From the NCBI GenBank assembly GCA_013214885.1, contig JABSRS010000243.1, positions 1-5,674 of the forward strand: a DNA stretch of 5,674 nt. Direction: 5' to 3'. Below are positions 1 to 5,674 of this stretch, piece after piece. Positions within the stretch are counted from its first letter, which is position 1, and the number at the start of each line of letters is the position of its first letter. Origin of the DNA: Gammaproteobacteria bacterium. GTDB lineage: Bacteria; Pseudomonadota; Gammaproteobacteria; Enterobacterales; Psychrobiaceae. The notes beneath the pieces are model-generated. The model saw only the letters and a list, made by a program, of their open reading frames with translations, searched no databases and was not told the DNA's origin. Both the position numbers and the translations under genes were made by a program.

Positions 1-1247
1 AGTCCAGCGAGTGCCAATGTGTATTTAACGACACTAGGTATTTGCTTTTTCTCTGGCATTACGGCTACCTCAGCCGTTGCTGCTTGGCTCGGCGCGGCAC
101 TAACCTGAATCGGTGGGGCAGGCCAAGTTATTTCGCCTTGTTTAATTACGGTGACACCACGAACCACGACATCTTCAAAATCAATGGTTATTTCTCCGTC
201 CTTTTCTGGGGTGATCAGCTTGAGAAGATTAACTAAGTTGGTGCTATAAAGCTGCGAAGATTGCGCGGGTAAACGGGCGGGTAAGTCTGTAAAACCAATC
301 ACCTTAACGCCATTATCCGTGGTAAATATTTCGCCACTAACGCAGTATTCACAGTTACCGCCATTGGCGGCCGCTAAATCGACAATTACACTGCCAGGTT
401 GCATTGAATCAACCATGGCTTTGGTGATTAATTTCGGGGCTGGGCGACCAGGAATAAGCGCGGTGGTAATAATGATATCAACTTCTTTGGCTTGCTCAGC
501 AAACAACGCCATTTCGGCATCGATAAATTCTTTGCTCATGACTTTGGCATAGCCATCGCCTGAACCCGACTCTTCGTCAAATTCAAGTTCTAAAAACTCG
601 GCGCCCATTGAGTTTATTTGCTCTTTAACTTCGGGGCGAGTATCAAAGGCGCGCACAATTGCGCCCAAACTGCCTGCCGCGCCAATGGCCGAAAGGCCAG
701 CGACACCTGCGCCAATAATCAATACCTTGGCTGGTGGCACTTTACCTGCCGCAGTAATTTGGCCGGTAAAGAACCGTCCAAAATGGTGTGCGGCTTCGAT
801 AACCGCGCGATAGCCGCCAATATTTGCCATTGAGCTTAAGGCATCGAGTGATTGCGAACGGGACATTCGAGGGACACTGTCCATGGCCATCACATTAATG
901 GTGCGCTCGGCGAGCTTGGCCAATAAGTCTTCGTTTTGCGCTGGCCAGATAAAACTAATCAGAGTAGTGCCTTGTTGTAACATCGACACTTCGTCGATGC
1001 TTTCGTTGCTGCCATCACTGGGCGCGTTAACTTTCAACACGATATCGCTGGCAAATATTTGAGTTGTTTTAAAAACCACCGATGCTCCAGCATCGATGTA
1101 AGCTTGATCAACAAAGCCTGATGCCAACCCTGCGTTAGATTCAATGGCAACATCAAAACCCAACTTTATCAATTGTGTCACGGTTTTGGGGGTTGCAGCG
1201 ACCCGTGTTTCAGAGTCAAAAGTTTCTAGCGGTACTCCAATCAACAT
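1..1247 (-). CDS. pntA: NAD(P) transhydrogenase subunit alpha (PntA), 3'-truncated by window edge
   Basis: This is the alpha subunit of the inner-membrane, proton-translocating transhydrogenase, which moves hydride between NADH and NADP+ and works with PntB. The 415 visible codons read without a stop from ATG at 1247 to the window edge. From memory they align almost gap-free with E. coli PntA (510 residues), starting MLIGVPLETF against MRIGIPRERL. Visible landmarks are the RQD loop (R127, Q132, D135), the NAD-binding glycine motif G179-x-G181-xx-G184 followed by D202 in FDTRPEVKEQ, the GSGDGYAKVM mobile-loop region near 227-236, and the TWPAPPIQVSA end of domain I near 374-384. An Ala/Gln-rich linker follows, and the first membrane helix is just starting at the edge. 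About 95 residues carrying the helices are missing only because the window ends. An AAGGGA ribosome-binding site lies 6 bases before the ATG. pntB should follow to the left. Confidence 0.97.
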   Translation of the reverse strand, partial: MLIGVPLETFDSETRVAATPKTVTQLIKLGFDVAIESNAGLASGFVDQAYIDAGASVVFKTTQIFASDIVLKVNAPSDGSNESIDEVSMLQQGTTLISFIWPAQNEDLLAKLAERTINVMAMDSVPRMSRSQSLDALSSMANIGGYRAVIEAAHHFGRFFTGQITAAGKVPPAKVLIIGAGVAGLSAIGAAGSLGAIVRAFDTRPEVKEQINSMGAEFLELEFDEESGSGDGYAKVMSKEFIDAEMALFAEQAKEVDIIITTALIPGRPAPKLITKAMVDSMQPGSVIVDLAAANGGNCEYCVSGEIFTTDNGVKVIGFTDLPARLPAQSSQLYSTNLVNLLKLITPEKDGEITIDFEDVVVRGVTVIKQGEITWPAPPIQVSAAPSQAATAEVAVMPEKKQIPSVVKYTLALAG

Positions 1248-1328
1248 ATCCTATCCCTTAATGTAATTCGAACGAGCGTATTAAACATACACCGATATTA
1301 GTCAGTTTGGCACCATTATTGATAATTT

Positions 1329-1356
1329 TTTATACAAATATTGAATATATTATCAG
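1329..1356 (-). promoter_or_regulatory. Candidate sigma-70 promoter of pntA
   Basis: On the minus strand a -35-like CTGATA (plus coordinates 1351-1356, 4 of 6 consensus) is followed by a 16-base spacer and a -10 box TATAAA (1329-1334, 5 of 6). Transcription would start near 1322 and give a leader of about 75 bases before the pntA ATG. The spacer contains an 11-base AT-rich palindrome, ATATT-G-AATAT (1338-1348). A second one, ATTAT-TG-ATAAT (1315-1326), covers the predicted start point. Either could be an operator, but palindromes this short arise easily in AT-rich DNA. The assignment is by consensus match only. Confidence 0.4.
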
Positions 1357-1529
1357 CTTATTGGCTCGGTTTATGGCGAAGGGAACTGACTTGAATTTTT
1401 AAACCACCTCAATTATTGACAGTGTAGCTATACTTTAAATAGATCTTTTTTCGGAAACAACAGTAGTTGTGAAGTTTGTAACCATTGAATAGATAGCCAC
1501 GTTATTAATAATTTATCGCCATCACTTTG

Positions 1530-1534
1530 AGGAG
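1530..1534 (+). promoter_or_regulatory. Ribosome-binding site of the FAD-oxidase pseudogene
   Basis: AGGAG sits 8 bases before the ATG at 1543 and decides that start. A closer ATG at 1538-1540 is only 3 bases away and reads M-S-C-stop, so it is not the start. The intact ribosome-binding site suggests that the gene was functional until fairly recently. Confidence 0.7.
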
Positions 1535-1542
1535 CGAATGTC

Positions 1543-2753
1543 ATGTTAAATATATCTGAAACAGAAATTAACACCTTGAAACAAAACATCACAGGTAGAT
1601 TAATCGAGCCCGCGGATCCTAACTATGATGAGGCTCGAACGATCTGGAATGCAATGATTGATCGCAAACCACGTTTTATAGTTCAATGTTCATCGGTCGC
1701 AGATATCCCTTGGTCCATTGCATTTTCTCGCAACAATGATCTTGAAATTAGCATTCGCGGTGCTGGTGACAACATTGGTGGCAATTAGATCACTGATGGC
1801 GGTTTAGTGATTGATTTTTCAGCGATGAAAAACATCGATGTCGACACTGTTGCCAGGCGCGCAATAGTAGAACCTGGTGTAACGTTAGGCGATTTTGATG
1901 CCGCTGTTCAGATTCATGGTCTTGCAACGCCAATTGGGATCAACTCAACGACAGGCATTGCTGGCCTGACAACCGGTGGCGGTTTCGGTTGATTGTCTCG
2001 AAAGCATGGTATGACAGTCGATAATTTAATTTCAGTGAATCTCATTACAGTTGATGGTGAAAGCATTACGGCTAGTGCCGATGAAAACCCCGATCTATTC
2101 TGGGCGGTGCGTGGCGGCGGTGGCAATTTCAGTGTGATCACCCAATTTGAATATGCATTGCATCCCCTGGGACCTGATGTCCTTGCCGGATTAGTTGTTT
2201 ACCCACTCGAGCAAGCACGTCAGGTACTCAATCGCTATCGAGAATTTACTCTTAATGCTCCTGAGGAGTTGGCGGTTTGGTGTGTTATGCGTAAAGCTCC
2301 ACCTTTGCCATTTTTACCGCCAGAGGTCCATGGTAAAGAAGTGGTGATTCTGGCATTTATGTATGCAGGTGATCCTGAGCAAGGTAAGAAATGTATCAGC
2401 TCGTTAAATAGCTTTGGTGACATCTACGGTGAACACGTAGGTGTTATGCCATATATTGACTGGCAACAAGGGTTTGATCCGTTATTAACACCTGGAGCTC
2501 GCCAAACGAAGTATGTGCTAAATGTCCATGCGCGCTGGGATGATGCTACCGAAGATCAAACTTGCATTAACTGGTCTCGTGATTTTTTCACCGCCACCAC
2601 GCCTCAGCAGGAGCTTATGTTAATTTTATGACTGCCGAGGAAGGCGATCGAGTAGCATCGGCTTATGGCGCAAACTATGATCGGTTGGTTGAAATCAAAG
2701 GTAAATATGATCCCGATAATATTCTACATATCAATCAAAATATCAAACCGTAG
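1543..2753 (+). pseudogene. Degenerate FAD-linked oxidase (berberine-bridge-enzyme-like, FAD_binding_4 plus BBE domains)
   Basis: The segments read together as one flavin oxidase. The N-terminal FAD_binding_4 domain includes YDEARTIWNAMIDRKP, DGGLVIDFSAMK (just after the first stop), GINSTTGIAGLTTGGGFG, then LSRKHGMTVDNL and ENPDLFWAVRGGGGNF. The C-terminal BBE domain ends in YDPDNILHINQNIKP. Lesions: TAG at codon 82 (1786-1788); TGA at codon 150 (1990-1992), exactly where the family has Trp in GGGFGWLSRK; a frameshift near 2599-2606, after which 2601-2753 reads in another frame to the natural TAG stop; and an apparent loss of about 60 codons near 2500-2512. The flavin-linking His of the RGGGHN motif is Asp (RGAGDN, about residue 77). 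What remains is about 403 codons against a usual 460 or so. Intact relatives oxidise sugars, alcohols or alkaloids; the substrate here cannot be told. Family membership is secure, and no functional full-length product is expected. Confidence 0.93.
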
Positions 2754-2768
2754 AGCTACTTATCCTAG

Positions 2769-2797
2769 GGCCTCAATGATTATAAATCATTGAGGCC
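2769..2797. terminator. Strong hairpin between convergent genes, possible bidirectional terminator
   Basis: A perfect 12-bp inverted repeat, GGCCTCAATGAT (2769-2780) and ATCATTGAGGCC (2786-2797), encloses a 5-base loop TATAA. It starts 15 bases after the stop codon of the plus-strand oxidase pseudogene and 51 bases beyond the stop of the minus-strand membrane gene, which is where a shared terminator would sit. No T-tract follows the stem on either strand, so it is not a canonical intrinsic terminator. It may instead protect transcript 3' ends or act with Rho. A weaker 6-bp hairpin, TTATCA-AAC-TGATAA, follows at 2804-2818. Confidence 0.55.
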
Positions 2798-2847
2798 TGG
2801 AAATTATCAAACTGATAAATCTATCAATTACTATATTGTTGGTTTAG

Positions 2848-3282
2848 TTATTTCTGGTGGTTGAGCGTCTTTTGTCTTAATCTTAGTCTGGTGATCGCAA
2901 AGACTAACATTGCAAGTAGGATGTATTTAGGGAGCGTTGTTGCCAAGAAATATACATTTTCACTATTGAGAAAACTCATTATCAAGATAGAACAGTGCAG
3001 CAACAAAAAAGGCAACGCTAGTAAGACGTAACAAAGGTGATGTGTATTGACCTTGATAAGCTTAATGAGCAAAGCCAGCATCATAAAACAGCTTGCCAAA
3101 GGTAAGCCTAACGTTAATAAATCAATGGTTGCGAAAGCCAAGTAGGGGGAACTTTTTACCAGAGGGCCTAATAGATCCACAGGAATGGCAATGGCAGCAC
3201 CATAACCAATAATAATGATTGACGCGTAGGCAAACAAAATCCCTAACAAACTGATGATAATTAGATTTTTTACTCTATCCAT
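2848..3282 (-). CDS. Hypothetical membrane protein with four predicted transmembrane segments
   Basis: I do not recognise the family of this 144-residue protein. It is strongly hydrophobic, with predicted membrane segments at about residues 7-32, 47-75, 82-104 and 111-131. The short basic N-terminus (MDRVK), the basic loop KLIKVNTHH between segments 2 and 3, and the basic tail RLRLRQKTLNHQK all favour the cytoplasmic side. That gives an even number of crossings with both ends inside. No catalytic or metal-binding motif is evident. The start at 3282 is supported by AGGA (3293-3296) 10 bases upstream. The gene reads the same way as the TonB receptor upstream, but the receptor's terminator lies between them, so it is probably transcribed on its own. 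It is convergent with the oxidase pseudogene. Reading-frame length, hydrophobic pattern and ribosome-binding site make it likely to be real; function is unknown. Confidence 0.72.
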   Translation of the reverse strand: MDRVKNLIIISLLGILFAYASIIIIGYGAAIAIPVDLLGPLVKSSPYLAFATIDLLTLGLPLASCFMMLALLIKLIKVNTHHLCYVLLALPFLLLHCSILIMSFLNSENVYFLATTLPKYILLAMLVFAITRLRLRQKTLNHQK

Positions 3283-3294
3283 AAGTGTTATTTC

Positions 3295-3329
3295 CTAGTG
3301 AGTTGGTCTATATAAAGATAATTCACTAG
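3295..3329. repeat. Inverted repeat overlapping the leader and ribosome-binding site of the membrane gene
   Basis: CTAGTGA (3295-3301) and TCACTAG (3323-3329) form a perfect 7-bp inverted repeat separated by 21 bases. One arm overlaps the AGGA ribosome-binding site at 3293-3296, so in RNA the stem would partly occlude it. In DNA the arms could be an operator just downstream of the proposed promoter. An inverted repeat of this size is not rare by chance in about 60 bases, so its function is speculative. Confidence 0.3.
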
Positions 3330-3330
3330 T

Positions 3331-3358
3331 ACTATACATCATTCGTTATTCGACACAA
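3331..3358 (-). promoter_or_regulatory. Possible promoter of the small membrane-protein gene
   Basis: On the minus strand, TTGTGT (plus coordinates 3353-3358, 3 of 6 to consensus) is followed by 16 bases and TATAGT (3331-3336, 5 of 6). The -35 element overlaps the T-tract of the preceding terminator, a compact arrangement. It would give a leader of roughly 40 bases. The weak -35 makes this tentative. Confidence 0.28.
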
Positions 3359-3381
3359 AAAAACGCTGACCGAAGTCAGCG
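3357..3381 (-). terminator. Intrinsic terminator of the TonB-dependent receptor gene
   Basis: Read on the minus strand, CGCTGAC-TTCG-GTCAGCG forms a perfect 7-bp GC-rich stem closed by the exceptionally stable C(UUCG)G tetraloop. Seven Ts follow at once (the A run at 3357-3363 on the plus strand). It lies about 47 bases past the receptor stop codon and before the small membrane gene, so it should stop receptor transcription and uncouple the two genes. This is a textbook Rho-independent terminator. Confidence 0.93.
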
Positions 3382-3397
3382 CCTTTAAGGGAACTTA

Positions 3398-3422
3398 AAT
3401 CCTCCGATTAACGAGGAGGATT
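3398..3422. repeat. 8-bp hairpin between the receptor stop codon and its terminator
   Basis: AATCCTCC (3398-3405) and GGAGGATT (3415-3422) are perfect complements around a 9-base loop. The hairpin starts 5 bases after the receptor stop codon and precedes the T-tract terminator, giving two hairpins in tandem at the transcript 3' end. It has no T-tract of its own. It may stabilise the mRNA 3' end or assist termination. Confidence 0.5.
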
Positions 3423-3427
3423 AATCA

Positions 3428-5653
3428 TTACAGTTCGAAATTGTGCGTGTAACGTAAGCCAAATTCGCTGCGGTCGTTGCTACGAACGATGCCAACGAAA
3501 CCAGACTGTTGTAGACGACCTTGGTCATAGACTTCGTTAAATACGTTTTCACCGTATAAGCTTAGTGACCATTCACCTTCTTCTGGTTGGTACTTAACAT
3601 TAAAGCCAGCTAGAGCACGCGAATCGATTTTCTCAGAAGCGGTATTAGTCGATTGACCTTGCATGCTGCCACGGTATGAGTAATCACCATTAAACGATAC
3701 CGTTGAACCATTCTCTAGGTACAAGAAGTAGGTTGCGGCAACAGTCGCTGTCCATTCTGGCGTTAGCGCAGGAGTACTTCCCAATGTAATACCCTTTACA
3801 TCGGCATCTAGCTTGGTGATTTCAGCATCTAGGTAACCAACAGCGACACGAACTTCGAAATCTTCAGTGACGTTAATAGTACTTTCAATTTCAATCCCTT
3901 TAGCAACAGACTCACCAGCATTTTCCATGATGGTGACAAAACCACCACCTGATGTTGGATCGTTAAACGGTAGCGCAAGATCGCTGTACTGGGTATAGAA
4001 GAAAGCCGTCATGATCGACATGTTGTCAAACACTTGCCCTTTAAAACCGACTTCGTAGTTAATTGCGGTTGTTTCATCAAAAGCAACAAACTGTGCTTCA
4101 CCACCGAACGGACGAGGAGGGAACCCGCCAGTTTGGTAACCTTTTTGTACTTGAGCGTAAACGTTATGACCATTATCTAGCTGATAAGAAACATTGACAT
4201 CCCAAGTTATTTCGTCAAAGTCAGCTTCAACAAATTTGCGATTGGCAAATGATGGGAACATTGCATTGGCTTTTTTGCTGTCTTTTGAATAACGAAGACC
4301 ACCGCCAATATCAACTTGGTCAGTTAATGCATATGACATATTAAAGTAAGCCGCGTAAGCATCGGTCACTTGATTTAAGTCGAAGTAACCATAATCACCA
4401 AAAGATGAGTCGCCATTGTCTAGCTTGCCATCAGGCGTATTCCACGGACTAAAGACCCAAGGACCTGACTTGGTATAACCATCTTCGTTAAAGTAGTAAA
4501 GACCTGATACGAAATCCATGTCTTCATAAGTAGCATTTAACTGTATTTCAAATGAGTACTGATCAGCACCACCTACTTCAGGGAATTCAGATAAATGCAG
4601 AGGTGATGCGTCATCATCTAAGCCGCCTTCGTAATCAGAGGTGCGGTAGCTGGCAATAAATTTAGCCGTGTAGGTGTCATCAATATCCCAGTCAGCGGTG
4701 ATCGATGTACCCCAACCAGCAGCAGCTGTTGATTCTAAACCAGCAACTGTAGTGCCTAAATCATCAGGGTTGGTAGGGATCATATCTGGCTTTAATAGTG
4801 GGAAATCACCATTAGATGGGTCATTTGGATCAAGAGGTGCGGTAAATTCGATAGTGTACGGGCTTTGCCCAGATTCGTTATCGACGCCATCAACCGAAAA
4901 TAGTAATGAGAAATCTTCAGTTGCTTGCCATTTTAGGGCCAAACGTCCGCTAAACTCTTGCTCTTCACCGATTTCTTTTTCAGGATTTTCTAAGTTTACT
5001 GCAGTGCCCACACCATTACGCTGCTTGTAAGCGGCACTACCAGAAACACTCCAGTCGTCATTAATTTCGTTGTTGTAGTAAACGCTACCTTCTGCACGGC
5101 CACGAGAACCGCCTTTGAGGGTCATGCTTAATACATTTTCATCACCAGGCTTTTTAGTGATAACGTTAATTGCGCCGCCCAGCGTGTTACGACCATATAA
5201 TGTGCCTTGTGGACCACGTAATACTTCAACGCTTTGAATATTAGGCAGTGATAAGTTTGCACCCATTTGACGACCAAGGTATACGCCATCAACATAAACG
5301 CCAACACCTGGATCCGTTGTAATCACGTGATCCTGTAGACCAATACCACGGATAAATACCGCGGCATGTGCCGTGTTACCACCGCCGAAACGACTGATAT
5401 TTAAGTTAGGGACATATTTAGCGACATCGTCTAGGTTGCCGATATTATTATTTTCAATCAGATCCGCGCCTAATACTGTCAGAGCCGTAGGAGTTTCCAT
5501 TAGGCTTTCTGAGCGCTTACGAGCAGTGACCATAATGCGTTCTACGTTTGAAGTGTCAACAACATCATCTTGAGCAACCTCTGCTACAGCATGGCCACTA
5601 ATAGCAACTGAAATCGCTAGACCGAGTAGTGTTAATTTCGTGCGATTAGGCAC
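3428..5653 (-). CDS. TonB-dependent outer-membrane receptor
   Basis: This is an outer-membrane active transporter powered by the TonB-ExbB-ExbD system. The 741 residues read from GTG include a signal peptide at about 1-24 (basic start, hydrophobic LTLLGLAISVAI, cleavage after AVA). A TonB-box-like segment follows at 38-46 (ERIMVTARK, compare EEIVVTARK), and then the plug domain at about 50-167 with FIRGIG, DPGVGVYVDGVYLGR and the hallmark VEVLRGPQGTLYGRNTLGG (142-160). The rest, to 741, is a 22-strand-type barrel with alternating polar/apolar strands, acidic loops and a final aromatic strand, FGLRYTHNFEL. Length is normal for the family. The substrate (siderophore, vitamin, glycan or other) cannot be told, because no partner enzyme gene is visible. 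Start caveat: the GTG at 5651-5653 has no ribosome-binding site and the frame stays open to the window edge (TCT ATA AAA AAG TCT TGC CCC), so the true start may lie past 5674. Confidence 0.95.
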   Translation of the reverse strand: MPNRTKLTLLGLAISVAISGHAVAEVAQDDVVDTSNVERIMVTARKRSESLMETPTALTVLGADLIENNNIGNLDDVAKYVPNLNISRFGGGNTAHAAVFIRGIGLQDHVITTDPGVGVYVDGVYLGRQMGANLSLPNIQSVEVLRGPQGTLYGRNTLGGAINVITKKPGDENVLSMTLKGGSRGRAEGSVYYNNEINDDWSVSGSAAYKQRNGVGTAVNLENPEKEIGEEQEFSGRLALKWQATEDFSLLFSVDGVDNESGQSPYTIEFTAPLDPNDPSNGDFPLLKPDMIPTNPDDLGTTVAGLESTAAAGWGTSITADWDIDDTYTAKFIASYRTSDYEGGLDDDASPLHLSEFPEVGGADQYSFEIQLNATYEDMDFVSGLYYFNEDGYTKSGPWVFSPWNTPDGKLDNGDSSFGDYGYFDLNQVTDAYAAYFNMSYALTDQVDIGGGLRYSKDSKKANAMFPSFANRKFVEADFDEITWDVNVSYQLDNGHNVYAQVQKGYQTGGFPPRPFGGEAQFVAFDETTAINYEVGFKGQVFDNMSIMTAFFYTQYSDLALPFNDPTSGGGFVTIMENAGESVAKGIEIESTINVTEDFEVRVAVGYLDAEITKLDADVKGITLGSTPALTPEWTATVAATYFLYLENGSTVSFNGDYSYRGSMQGQSTNTASEKIDSRALAGFNVKYQPEEGEWSLSLYGENVFNEVYDQGRLQQSGFVGIVRSNDRSEFGLRYTHNFEL

Positions 5654-5674
5654 GGGGCAAGACTTTTTTATAGA

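Larger units (their letters stand above)
1248..1542. other. Divergent intergenic region between pntA and the oxidase pseudogene
   Basis: This 295-base AT-rich region separates two divergently read genes. Its left half holds the candidate pntA promoter. On the plus strand there is a perfect TTGACA (1416-1421), but no good -10 box lies 16-18 bases after it. There is also a TATACT (1429-1434) with no acceptable -35 box. The promoter of the damaged oxidase gene is therefore not resolved and may itself have decayed. I see no open reading frame, RNA gene or long repeat here. Confidence 0.6.

Noticed and set aside
319..833. Plus-strand open frames opposite pntA (319-552, 618-833, also 42-236)
   Set aside because: They are antisense to a strongly conserved pntA frame, lack ribosome-binding sites and have no protein-like motifs.
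1416..1434. Promoter made of TTGACA (1416-1421) and TATACT (1429-1434) for the oxidase
   Set aside because: The two boxes are only 7 bases apart, far below the 16-18 base spacing needed. Neither has a good partner at the right distance.
1786..1992. Stop-codon recoding (TAG or TGA read as an amino acid, or selenocysteine) in the oxidase gene
   Set aside because: Two different stop codons, a frameshift and a deletion occur in the same gene, while pntA and the receptor read cleanly with TGG for Trp and no internal TGA. The TGA replaces a Trp, not a Cys, and no SECIS-like structure was apparent. Decay explains everything.
1914..2423. Minus-strand open frames within the oxidase pseudogene (1914-2141, 2235-2423)
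   Set aside because: They are antisense to conserved oxidase motifs, with no start signals or recognisable family.
1993..2631. A separate 212-residue gene starting after the second stop
   Set aside because: Its beginning, LSRKHGMTVDNL, is the middle of the FAD-binding domain. There is no ribosome-binding site before TTG 1993 or the next ATG, and its end (PQQELMLIL) is an out-of-frame read of the oxidase C-terminus.
4674..5573. Plus-strand open frames opposite the receptor (4674-5030 and 5373-5573)
   Set aside because: They are antisense shadows of the TonB-dependent receptor, with compositions driven by its codons.
1..5674. A new defence, mobile or biosynthetic system, CRISPR array or insertion sequence
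   Set aside because: There are no spaced repeats, transposase motifs, terminal inverted repeats with target duplications, or clustered enzyme genes. The genes are in unlinked transcription units with ordinary functions.

Overview
The window looks like a chromosomal segment of a moderate-GC marine-type gammaproteobacterium, probably Alteromonadales (Colwellia, Thalassotalea or Shewanella-like). This rests on a PntA that is nearly collinear with the E. coli protein, on a large TonB-dependent receptor of the kind abundant in those bacteria, and on base composition. The placement is inference; no rRNA or other taxonomic marker is present.

Layout from left to right. (1) Positions 1-1247, minus strand: the first 415 codons of pntA, the alpha subunit of the proton-translocating NAD(P) transhydrogenase. 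The gene runs off the left edge before its membrane helices, and pntB would be expected beyond that edge. (2) 1248-1542: a 295-base divergent intergenic region with a plausible pntA promoter. (3) 1543-2753, plus strand: a heavily damaged gene for a berberine-bridge-enzyme-like FAD-linked oxidase. It has two in-frame stops, an apparent large in-frame deletion, a frameshift near the end, and an Asp where the family's flavin-linking His is expected. (4) 2754-2847: a convergent intergenic gap with a strong 12-bp hairpin. (5) 2848-3282, minus strand: an unrecognised 144-residue protein with four predicted membrane segments. (6) 3283-3427: a short gap holding a textbook intrinsic terminator (UUCG tetraloop plus seven Ts) for the next gene, and an extra 8-bp hairpin. 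(7) 3428-5653, minus strand: a TonB-dependent outer-membrane receptor with signal peptide, TonB box, plug and beta-barrel. Its true start may lie past the right edge.

The genes do not form one operon. pntA and the oxidase pseudogene are divergent, the pseudogene and the small membrane protein are convergent, and the receptor is separated from the codirectional small membrane gene by its own terminator. I see no shared pathway. The most informative content is the well-preserved history of lesions in the oxidase pseudogene. I found no mobile element, CRISPR array, tRNA, rRNA or candidate for a new multi-gene system.
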